Assembly: GCF_016741875.1 (NCBI RefSeq)
Contig: NZ_JAERRF010000052.1
Span: 1 to 34,513, forward strand
Direction: 5' to 3'
Source: Streptomyces coffeae
GTDB taxonomy: Bacteria; Actinomycetota; Actinomycetes; Streptomycetales; Streptomycetaceae
DNA length: 34,513 nt
Part shown: positions 17,290 through 24,185 of the stretch, in pieces
Layout of the letters: each line of letters begins with the position of its first letter
How positions within the stretch are numbered: the first letter of the stretch is position 1
Made by a program: the position numbers and the translations under genes
Notes under the pieces: model-generated
The model's database searches: none
What the model was told of the DNA's origin: nothing
Seen by the model: only the letters and a program-made list of their open reading frames with translations

Positions 17290-20200
17290 CGAACGAAGAG
17301 AAACTCATCGACTACCTGAAGTGGACCACGGCCGAGCTCCACCGCACCAAGCAGCGGCTCGAGGAGGCCCGGTCGGAGCAGCAGGAGCCGATCGCGATCG
17401 TGGGCATGGCCTGCCGGTTTCCCGGTGGTGTGGGCAGCCCCGCGCAGTTGTGGGAGCTGGTGGCCGAGGGGCGGGACGCCGTCTCCGCCTTCCCCACCGA
17501 CCGCGGCTGGGATCTGGAGAACCTCTACCACCCCGATCCGGACCACCACGGCACCTCCATCGTGCGCGCGGGCGGCTTCATCCACGACGCGAGCGCGTTC
17601 GACGCGGACTTCTTCGGCATCGGCACCCGGGAGGCGGCGGCCATCGAGCCGCAGCAGCGGATGCTGCTGGAGCTGGCCTGGGAGGCCGTGGAGAGCGCGG
17701 GTATCGCCCCGGCCACCCTGCGCGGCAGCTCCACCGGGGTGTACACGGGGGTGATGTACCACGACTACGCCTCCCGGCTGGACGAGATCCCCGAAGGTCT
17801 GCTGGGCCCGGTGGGCAACGGCAACGCCGGAAGCGTCTCGTCGGGGCGGGTGGCGTTCACCCTCGGCCTCCAGGGCCCCGCGGTCACCCTGGACACCGCA
17901 TGCTCGTCGTCGCTGGTGGCGATGCATCAGGCAGGGCAGGCGCTGCGCCAGGGCGACTGCACACTCGCGCTGGCGGGCGGCGCTGCCGTCCTGTACACCG
18001 CGAGCGTGTTCCAGGTGGCCTCCAGCCAGCGTCAGCTCTCCCCCGACGTGCGGTGCAAGGCGTTCGCGGACGCCGCCGACGGCATGGTGTACGGCGAGGG
18101 CGCCGGGCTCGTCCTGCTGGAGCGGCTGTCGGACGCGCGGCGCAACGGCCACCGGGTGCTGGCGGTCATCCGCGGCTCGGCGGTCAACCAGGACGGCGCC
18201 GCCACCGGGATGGCCGCGCCCAACGGACCTGCCCAACAGCAGCTGATCCGGGACGCCTTGACCCGTGCCCGGCTGTCCACGGCGGATGTGGACGCGGTGG
18301 AAGCGCATGGCACCGGTACCGCCTTCGGCGACTCCATCGAACTCCAGGCGCTGCTGGCCACCTACGGCCAGGACCGGCCGGAGGACCGGCCGCTGCTGCT
18401 GGGCTCGGTCAAGTCGAACATCGGTCACACCCAGGCGGCCGCCGGTATGGCGGGGGTGATCAAGATGGTGATGGCGATGCGGCACGGTGTGCTGCCGCGG
18501 TCGCTGCACATCGACCGGCCCACCCGCCTGGTGAGCTGGCGCAAGGGCGCCGTACGCCTGCTGACGGAGCGGACGGAGTGGCCGCGGGTCGAGCGGCCGC
18601 GCCGGGCCGCGGTGTCCTCGTTCAGCGCGAGCGGCACCAATGCCCATGTGATTCTGGAGCAGCCGACGTCCGATCCGGCGGAAGCCGGGGCGGACGGCGG
18701 CGCGGTGCCGGTGGCGGGTGTGGTGCCCTGGGTGCTGTCGGCGCGGAGTGCGGCGGCGCTGCGGGGGCAGGCTCGGGCGCTGGCTGTGCACACGGACACC
18801 GATGAGTGTCCGTCACCGGTCGATGTGGGCTGGTCGCTGGCCACCACCCGCTCGGTGTTCGAGCACCGTGCGGTGGTGGTCGGGCAGAGCCTGGCCGAGC
18901 TGCGGGCCGGGCTTGCCGCTCTCGCCGAGGACGAACCCCATCCTGCCGTGGTCGGGCCGGGTCTGGCCCCTGCGGGCACGGCGGCTTCCGTGGGCAGGAC
19001 GGTGTTCGTCTTCGGCGGCGAGGGCGAGGGCCGTGCCGGTGCGGGTGCGGAGCTGTACGAGCGCTTCCCGGTGTTCGCCGCGGCGTTCGACGAGGTCTGC
19101 GGTCTGCTCGGGGTGAAGGGCGGGCCCGGGTCAGCCGCTTCGCGGGCCGGGCTGTTCGCACGGCATATCGCGGTGGCCCGGCTGCTGGAGTCGCTGGGGA
19201 TACGCCCCGACGCGGTGATGGGTCATGCGCTGGGCGAGATCGCCGCCGGGTATGTCGCCGGTGTGCTGGATCTGCCCGACGCCTGCCGTCTGGTCGCCGC
19301 CGACTCCCCCTCCGGGGTCCGTGCCGTGGCCTGTCAGCAGCCCGTCGTTCCGGTCCTCAGCGGTGTCACCGGACACCCCGTCGACGAGCGGATCGCCACC
19401 TCCGACTACTGGTCACGGCAGGACCGGGACGCCGACCCGCCTGCCGCGGAGCATCCCGTCGACGCGCTGGACGACGTGGCCGTGGTCTGGGATTTCGGGC
19501 CCGAGCCCATCCCGTCGTCCGCATCGGCCCTGTCACCCTTCCACGGCGAGTGGTCCGAGGTGCGGGAGCTGATCCGCGCCCTGGCTCGGATGCACACCGC
19601 GGGGGCCACCGTCGGCTGGGCCGCGCTCTTCGACGGCGACCCGGCTCCGCTTACGGTCGAGTTGCCCACCTACGCCTTCCAGCGCCGCCGTTTCTGGCTG
19701 GAGAACCAGCTCCCGGCGGACGGCCCGGCGGAGGTGGAGACATGGGTCGACAGCGCGTTCTGGGAGGCCGTGGACACCACCGATCTGCCGGAGCTGGCGC
19801 AGGCCCTCGATCTCCCGGCGGACCGCCATGCCTCCCTGAAGGAGGTCCTTCCGGCACTGGCGGCCTGGCGGCGGCAACGGCGGTGGCGCTATCGCATCGC
19901 CTGGAAGGCACTGGCCGATGTGGTGGCACCGCGGCTGTCGGGCACCTGGCTCGTGATGGCTTCCGGCAACCGGTCGGCCGAGGCCCTGACCACCGCTGTC
20001 ACGGACGCACTGCGCGGCCACGGTGCGGACGTTGTCGTCTGCTCGGACGCCTTCACCCGCGAGGAGACCTCGGGAGACGGTCCCGGAGCCGAAGCCCTGC
20101 GGATATCCGAGGCCGTCGCCGGGCGTCCGGTCGCGGGTGTGCTCTCGCTGCTGGCCGTGGACGACGGCCGGCCACCGGCCGACAACGGGCCGAGCCCCGC

Positions 20201-21332
20201 GCTCGCCCCCACGATCCGGCTGATGACGGCGCTGGAGCGGGCCGGGATCGGAGCCCCGGTGTGGATCGCCGCGCGCGGCGGGGTGAGCGTCGACATCGGA
20301 GACCCGATGGTCCGGCCCGACCAGGCTCAGATCTGGGGCCTGGGTGGCGCGCTGGCCACGGAGCACCCCGGGCGCCGATGTGGTCTGGTCGATCTGCCGG
20401 AGCGGTTCGACGAGCGGGCCGGGCGGCGGCTCGCGGGTGTGCTGACGGCGCATCACGGCGAGGGCGAAGTGGCCGTACGCGCCGACAGCTGTTTCGCGCG
20501 GCGCCTGGTGCGTGCCACCCCCGGACGGAGCGCGCCGGGTGACCGGACGGTGCGCGGCACCGTGCTGATCACGGGCGCCGACACCGCGTTGGGCGCGCAT
20601 ACGGCCCGCTGGGCGGCCGGCGCGGGCGCCGGGCATCTGCTGCTCGTGGGCACCGCGGCACCGGCCGACGGTCTGGTGGCCGAGGTGACCGCCTCGGGTG
20701 TCCAGGTGTCCGTAGCCGCCATCGACCCGGCGGACGCCGAAGCCCTCGCCACCGCCGTCGCCGGCATTCCTCAGGAGTGTCCGCTGACCGCCGTACTGCA
20801 TCTCGCGGCGCCCCTGGGCGGTGGAGCGGGACCGCTGGACCCGGCACGCATCGCACGCGCATGGCCGGCCGTGGTGGCCGGGGCCGCGAATCTGCGCGCG
20901 CTCGCCCGGACCACCGAGCTGTCGGCGCTGGTGCTCTGCTCCTCGGCCGTGGGGGTCCTGCCCGTACCCGGGCTCGGCAATCAGGCCCCGGCACACGCCC
21001 ATCTGCACGCGCTCGCCCAGGAGTGCCGGGCGCGCGGGGTACCGGCGGTGGCGGTGTGCTGGGGGGCGCTCGACGGCACCGGTACGGCTCCCGAGGTCGC
21101 CGAACGGCTGCGCGATCACGGGGTGTCCGCGCTCGCCCCGCACGCCGCTGCCGCGCTGCTACGGCAGGCGGTCATGGCGGACACCGCGTCCATGGTCCTC
21201 GCGGACCTCGACGAGAAACGGCTCACGGCACAGGCATCCGAACGGGGAACGGATCGGCTCTTCGATGACGTTTCCGGCCTTCAGCCCCCATCAGGCGGGA
21301 GATCCCATGAACGTACACAGCGCAGTCAATGA
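17286..21332 (+). CDS. KSX: chain-transfer KS with degenerate AT and KR, no ACP
   Basis: 1348 aa. Docking coiled coil 1-32. KS about 33-455 is intact, with Cys206 (TACSSS), HGTGT and NIGHTQ. The AT remnant (about 573-805) is about 120 residues shorter than the ATs here. Its first motif reads FGGEGEGRAG instead of FPGQGSQWVG, the nucleophile region is GHALGE with Ala648 for Ser, and the YASH segment is deleted. A dimerisation-type element follows (FWEAVDTTDLPEL, about 825). The KR has a disturbed NADPH loop (GADTALG from 1097), Gln1233 in place of the catalytic Tyr, and His for the usual Asn. There is no ACP or C-terminal docking tail. It therefore cannot extend or reduce; only the KS can work. 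In polyether systems such as nanchangmycin (NanA11/NanA10) this type of KS is known to pass the finished chain from the last PKS module to a free ACP. The ACPX gene overlaps its 3' end by 26 bp. Confidence 0.92.
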   Translation: MTNEEKLIDYLKWTTAELHRTKQRLEEARSEQQEPIAIVGMACRFPGGVGSPAQLWELVAEGRDAVSAFPTDRGWDLENLYHPDPDHHGTSIVRAGGFIHDASAFDADFFGIGTREAAAIEPQQRMLLELAWEAVESAGIAPATLRGSSTGVYTGVMYHDYASRLDEIPEGLLGPVGNGNAGSVSSGRVAFTLGLQGPAVTLDTACSSSLVAMHQAGQALRQGDCTLALAGGAAVLYTASVFQVASSQRQLSPDVRCKAFADAADGMVYGEGAGLVLLERLSDARRNGHRVLAVIRGSAVNQDGAATGMAAPNGPAQQQLIRDALTRARLSTADVDAVEAHGTGTAFGDSIELQALLATYGQDRPEDRPLLLGSVKSNIGHTQAAAGMAGVIKMVMAMRHGVLPRSLHIDRPTRLVSWRKGAVRLLTERTEWPRVERPRRAAVSSFSASGTNAHVILEQPTSDPAEAGADGGAVPVAGVVPWVLSARSAAALRGQARALAVHTDTDECPSPVDVGWSLATTRSVFEHRAVVVGQSLAELRAGLAALAEDEPHPAVVGPGLAPAGTAASVGRTVFVFGGEGEGRAGAGAELYERFPVFAAAFDEVCGLLGVKGGPGSAASRAGLFARHIAVARLLESLGIRPDAVMGHALGEIAAGYVAGVLDLPDACRLVAADSPSGVRAVACQQPVVPVLSGVTGHPVDERIATSDYWSRQDRDADPPAAEHPVDALDDVAVVWDFGPEPIPSSASALSPFHGEWSEVRELIRALARMHTAGATVGWAALFDGDPAPLTVELPTYAFQRRRFWLENQLPADGPAEVETWVDSAFWEAVDTTDLPELAQALDLPADRHASLKEVLPALAAWRRQRRWRYRIAWKALADVVAPRLSGTWLVMASGNRSAEALTTAVTDALRGHGADVVVCSDAFTREETSGDGPGAEALRISEAVAGRPVAGVLSLLAVDDGRPPADNGPSPALAPTIRLMTALERAGIGAPVWIAARGGVSVDIGDPMVRPDQAQIWGLGGALATEHPGRRCGLVDLPERFDERAGRRLAGVLTAHHGEGEVAVRADSCFARRLVRATPGRSAPGDRTVRGTVLITGADTALGAHTARWAAGAGAGHLLLVGTAAPADGLVAEVTASGVQVSVAAIDPADAEALATAVAGIPQECPLTAVLHLAAPLGGGAGPLDPARIARAWPAVVAGAANLRALARTTELSALVLCSSAVGVLPVPGLGNQAPAHAHLHALAQECRARGVPAVAVCWGALDGTGTAPEVAERLRDHGVSALAPHAAAALLRQAVMADTASMVLADLDEKRLTAQASERGTDRLFDDVSGLQPPSGGRSHERTQRSQ
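21297..21301 (+). promoter_or_regulatory. RBS (GGGAG) that fixes the ACPX start
   Basis: GGGAG sits five bases before ATG 21307, inside the end of the KSX gene. The alternative in-frame ATG at 21382 has no purine-rich site upstream, so 21307 is preferred. Confidence 0.55.
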
Positions 21333-21720
21333 CCACGCCACCGGCGACGCCACCACATCCCGACGACCGAACGGATCCGCCATGCACACGGACAACAGCG
21401 AGGCCGAACTCGACGGTGCGGCACTGCATCAGGCACTCTCCATCGCCACCCCGGAGGAGCGCGAGGACATCCTGCGGGAGACCGTCCGGACGCAGCTCGC
21501 CGACATCCTGGCCCCCAAGCCGATCGACGGCGACAGCAACTTCCTGGAGAACGGTCTCACCTCGCTGACCGCGCTCGAACTCACCCGCAATCTCATGACC
21601 CTCACCGACGTGGAGATCCCCCTCGTCGCCATCCTTGAGTACCCCACCCCCGCCCAGCTCGGCCACTATCTGGCCGAGGCGTACACGGCGGTCAACTCCA
21701 GTGACGGCGCCACGGCGTAG
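21307..21720 (+). CDS. ACPX: discrete acyl carrier protein for the completed polyether chain
   Basis: 137 aa from ATG 21307, overlapping KSX by 26 bp. The first 40 or so residues are a low-complexity, probably disordered lead. The rest is one carrier domain: helix I region (DILRETVRTQLADIL), phosphopantetheine motif ENGLTSLTALEL, and EYPTPAQLGHYLAEAY near the end. The attachment Ser is kept, but the usual GFDSL of the module ACPs here reads GLTSL, with Thr in place of the Asp before Ser. Role known for the family: it accepts the full-length polyene from the last module via KSX, and presents it to the epoxidase, cyclases and release hydrolase. Last gene of the plus-strand operon, followed 20 bp later by a strong hairpin. 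If the downstream ATG 21382 were used the product would be 112 aa; the carrier fold would be unaffected. Confidence 0.9.
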   Translation: MNVHSAVNDHATGDATTSRRPNGSAMHTDNSEAELDGAALHQALSIATPEEREDILRETVRTQLADILAPKPIDGDSNFLENGLTSLTALELTRNLMTLTDVEIPLVAILEYPTPAQLGHYLAEAYTAVNSSDGATA

Positions 21721-21739
21721 CCGGGCGGTCCAGGACGGC

Positions 21740-21781
21740 GACGCCGCGTGGCCGGGGAGCGATCCCCGTTCACGCGGCGTC
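21740..21781. terminator. Bidirectional hairpin terminator between ACPX and the P450 gene
   Basis: Perfect 11-bp arms GACGCCGCGTG (21740-21750) and CACGCGGCGTC (21771-21781). An inner 6-bp stem CGGGGA/TCCCCG closes on a GCGA loop. It lies between convergent genes and probably stops transcription from both sides. No U tract follows, as is common in Streptomyces. Confidence 0.85.
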
Positions 21782-21799
21782 CTCGTATGTCCCGAACTC

Positions 21800-23059
21800 T
21801 CAGAACGTACACTGCACATGCTTGATGGCCTCGACGAAGCTGGCCACCAGCCGCCGGGGCGCTCCGGCGGTGCGGATCTCCGGGAGCCGGGCGAACAGCT
21901 CGCGGAAGAGCACGGTGACCTCCATCCGGGCGAGATGGGCACCCAGGCAGAAGTGCGGTCCTACGGAGCCGAAGCTCATATGGGGATTGGGGTCCCGGGT
22001 GATGTCGAAGCGGTAGGGGTCGGTGAAGACGTCCTCGTCCCGGTTGGCGGACCAGTAGAAGAGCAGCAGTTTGTCGCCCTCCGTGAAGCGGTTGCCATTC
22101 ACCTCGCAGTCGCGGGTGACGGTGCGGCGCATCCAGTTGATGGGCGTGGCGACCCGCAGGATCTCCTCGACCGCGCCGGGAGCGTACTTCTCGAAGTCCG
22201 ACAGCAGGAGTTCGCGCTGCTCCGGGTGTTCGGTCAGCAGCACCAGGCCGCGGGAGATGGCATTGCGGGTGGTCTCCATCCCGGCGACGACCAGGAGGAT
22301 GAAGAAGGAGGACAGTTCCTCGGGGCTCAGCCGCTCCCCGTCGATCTGCGCCTGCACCAGCCGGGTGATCAGGTCTCCGGTCGGATTGCGGGTCCGGTCC
22401 GCGGCGAGCCGGGAGATGTAGTCCGCGAGTTCGTGCGACGTTTTCAGCAGGGCCGCCGTCGCCTGATCGGGGTGCGGTACGTATTCGGGGTCGAAGGTTC
22501 CGACAATGACGTTGGACCGGTCGTAGATGAACTCGTAGTCGTCGCCAGGAATTCCCATCATGCCGCTGAGCACGGCGATCGGCATGATCGCGGCTACCTT
22601 GCGGACGAAGTCACCGGGACCGTCCGCGATCAGATCGTCGACGATCTGCCGTGCCGCCTTGTGCGAGGCCGCTTCGAACTCCGCAGCCATACCCCGTCCG
22701 AACGCGCGGGAGACCAGCCGCCGCAGCCGGGCGTGCTGAGGATTGTCCATATTGATCATCGATCCGAAGAAGCTGTTGAACTCCTCCGGAAGATCGGCGA
22801 TGCTGATGGCGGTGGGCAGCGAGCCGAAATCCTGCGGCCGCCGGCTCACTTCGGCGATATCGGCATGGCGCACCATCGCGTAATAGCCGGCCCCATGGGC
22901 GAACCCGGGCAGGGCCGGCTCATGGAAGAGCACGGGCTCCGGCCGTCGGCGCAGCGCCGCGAAGGCCGCGTCGCGATCGCCGCAGGGCCGTGCCCAGAAG
23001 GACAAGTCGGTGAGGTCGATGTTCTCGACGCGGGCGAACCTGGATTCCGGGGGATACAC
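21800..23059 (-). CDS. Cytochrome P450, polyether tailoring hydroxylase candidate
   Basis: 419 aa, read from GTG (complement 23057-23059) with a GAGG-type site four bases upstream. Class I soluble bacterial P450: I-helix oxygen-activation motif AGMETTRNA (near residue 260), K-helix EEILR, and heme ligand Cys371 in FGSVGPHFCLG. The heme loop is one residue longer than the common FGxGxHxCxG. Together with the ETTRNA I helix it resembles the CYP124/CYP125/CYP142 group, which oxidises chain termini; this is resemblance by eye only. No ferredoxin or reductase gene lies in the window, so redox partners must come from elsewhere. Inferred role: late C-H hydroxylation of the polyether, as MonD or NigD do; if the product is nigericin-like, the terminal methyl (C30) is the natural target. 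It is transcribed alone, divergent from the hydrolase gene and convergent with ACPX. Confidence 0.92.
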   Translation of the reverse strand: MYPPESRFARVENIDLTDLSFWARPCGDRDAAFAALRRRPEPVLFHEPALPGFAHGAGYYAMVRHADIAEVSRRPQDFGSLPTAISIADLPEEFNSFFGSMINMDNPQHARLRRLVSRAFGRGMAAEFEAASHKAARQIVDDLIADGPGDFVRKVAAIMPIAVLSGMMGIPGDDYEFIYDRSNVIVGTFDPEYVPHPDQATAALLKTSHELADYISRLAADRTRNPTGDLITRLVQAQIDGERLSPEELSSFFILLVVAGMETTRNAISRGLVLLTEHPEQRELLLSDFEKYAPGAVEEILRVATPINWMRRTVTRDCEVNGNRFTEGDKLLLFYWSANRDEDVFTDPYRFDITRDPNPHMSFGSVGPHFCLGAHLARMEVTVLFRELFARLPEIRTAGAPRRLVASFVEAIKHVQCTF

Positions 23060-23244
23060 GGCGCCTCACTTCAGGCTCGGAGTCTACGGTCGGCAATATG
23101 CGCGAATCACCTGGCGGAAATTTCACATCCGGCGGAACCAGCTCAGGGCAATTGTCCCGCGCCTCCCTTAAGTGGCGCTAAGCCGCGCGGACATCACATC
23201 CCACAGCCCTCGAACATTTTCTGACACCGGGCTAGAATTTCTTC
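23060..23244. other. Divergent intergenic region between P450 and hydrolase genes
   Basis: 185 bp, clearly less G+C rich than its surroundings and the only sizeable non-coding gap. It must hold promoters for both the minus-strand P450 and the plus-strand hydrolase. For the hydrolase a good -10 is seen (listed separately). For the P450, TAGACT on the minus strand (complement 23081-23086) is a possible -10 without a convincing -35, so this is only a suggestion. No long inverted repeat or clear operator was found. Confidence 0.6.
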
Positions 23245-23245
23245 A
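23233..23245 (+). promoter_or_regulatory. Probable leaderless promoter (-10 TAGAAT) for the hydrolase
   Basis: TAGAAT (23233-23238) fits the actinobacterial TANNNT -10 element. It is followed by six bases and then ATG 23245, so the expected transcription start falls on the A of the start codon. No Shine-Dalgarno sequence is present upstream of that ATG, which agrees with a leaderless mRNA. The -35 is weak: TCGAAC at 23210-23215 gives 17-bp spacing. Confidence 0.5.
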
Positions 23246-24114
23246 TGGATCTTTCCGTGCCCGTAACCGACGATGTGAAATTGCATGTCCGGCACCGGCC
23301 GGGAACCGCGTCGCTCCCCTTCCTCCTGGTACACGGAATGGCCTCCAGCGCGCGGCTGTGGGACGAGGTCGCCGACCATCTGGCCGCCGCGGGGCATCCG
23401 GTGTACGCGGTCGATCTGCGTGGCCATGGAGAGTCCGACACCCCGGAGGAGGGGTACGACACCCCGACGGCGGTGGCGGATCTGGTGGCGGCGACCGATG
23501 CTCTCGGACTGACCCGGGTGGTTGTCGCCGGACACTCCTGGGGCGGCAATGTCTCCGTCCGGCTGACCGCCGAGCACCCCGGGCTCGTGGCCGCGCTGGC
23601 CCTGGTGGACGGCGGCTGGCTCGAGCCGGCCACGTCCTTCAACTCCTGGGAGGCGTTCGTGGGGGCGCTGCGCCCGGCCTCGCTCGAGGGCGCCACCGTG
23701 CAGAGCGTCAGCGACTACTTCCGTGCCATCCATCCCGACTGGTCCCCGGCCGCCATCGACGCCGCCGTGGCCACCATGCGGGTCAACCCGGACGGTTCGC
23801 TGTCCCGGCGCATGTCCACCGAGCAGCACATGTCGATCCTGCGGAGCATCTGGAACGAGCCGCCGGGGCCGTGGTATCCGGCCATCGAGGTGCCCACTCT
23901 GCTGATGCCCGCCATCCCCAAGGGGGCGGACCGGCGGTGGGCGGAGCGCATCCGCTCGCGCATCCTGAACACCACAGCGGCGCTGCGCAACGCGACCATG
24001 CGGGATTACCCCGACTCCGAACACGATATCCACGCCCAGCATCCCGAGCGAGTGGCCGACGATCTGCTCGACCTCGCCCGTACGGCCGGGCAGACGGCCC
24101 ACGGCACGCCATGA
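23245..24114 (+). CDS. Alpha/beta hydrolase, probable polyether chain-release thioesterase (NanE/MonCII/NigCII type)
   Basis: 289 aa, one alpha/beta-hydrolase domain without signal peptide. The oxyanion region is HGMASSARLW (30-39), the nucleophile elbow GHSWGG has Ser98, Asp122 ends the next strand (LVDGG), and His263 lies in EHDIHAQHPE. The S98/D122/H263 spacing equals that of the triad I recall for the nanchangmycin release enzyme NanE (S96/D120/H261), offset by two. No PKS gene in the window carries an integrated thioesterase, so a discrete one is needed. Inferred role: hydrolysis of the cyclised polyether acid from ACPX. An epoxide hydrolase or ester hydrolase of the same fold is an alternative on sequence alone; cluster context favours the thioesterase. 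It is transcribed by itself, probably from a leaderless promoter, and is followed by a hairpin terminator. Confidence 0.85.
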   Translation: MDLSVPVTDDVKLHVRHRPGTASLPFLLVHGMASSARLWDEVADHLAAAGHPVYAVDLRGHGESDTPEEGYDTPTAVADLVAATDALGLTRVVVAGHSWGGNVSVRLTAEHPGLVAALALVDGGWLEPATSFNSWEAFVGALRPASLEGATVQSVSDYFRAIHPDWSPAAIDAAVATMRVNPDGSLSRRMSTEQHMSILRSIWNEPPGPWYPAIEVPTLLMPAIPKGADRRWAERIRSRILNTTAALRNATMRDYPDSEHDIHAQHPERVADDLLDLARTAGQTAHGTP

Positions 24115-24122
24115 CGGCAGAT

Positions 24123-24171
24123 GCCACGCCCCCCGTACGAAGCCGCCGTACGGGGCTTCCGGGCGTGTGGC
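24123..24171. terminator. Bidirectional hairpin terminator between hydrolase and PKS gene D
   Basis: Inner perfect stem CCCCGTAC (24131-24138) / GTACGGGG (24148-24155) around a 9-base loop. An imperfect outer stem joins GCCACGCC (24123-24130) to GGGCGTGTGGC (24161-24171). It fills most of the 71-bp gap between two convergent genes. Confidence 0.8.
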
Positions 24172-24185
24172 GGCCGCCTGGGTGA

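Noticed and set aside
20560..21100. KSX as a normal KR-containing extension module
   Set aside because: The AT lacks its Ser and specificity loop, the KR lacks its Tyr, and there is no ACP in the protein.
21382..21720. Shorter ACPX starting at ATG 21382
   Set aside because: No ribosome binding site upstream, whereas ATG 21307 has GGGAG at good spacing. It remains possible.
21947..21979. Frameshift or insertion in the P450 heme loop
   Set aside because: The loop is one residue longer than the commonest form but in frame, and similar nine-residue loops occur in CYP125-like enzymes.
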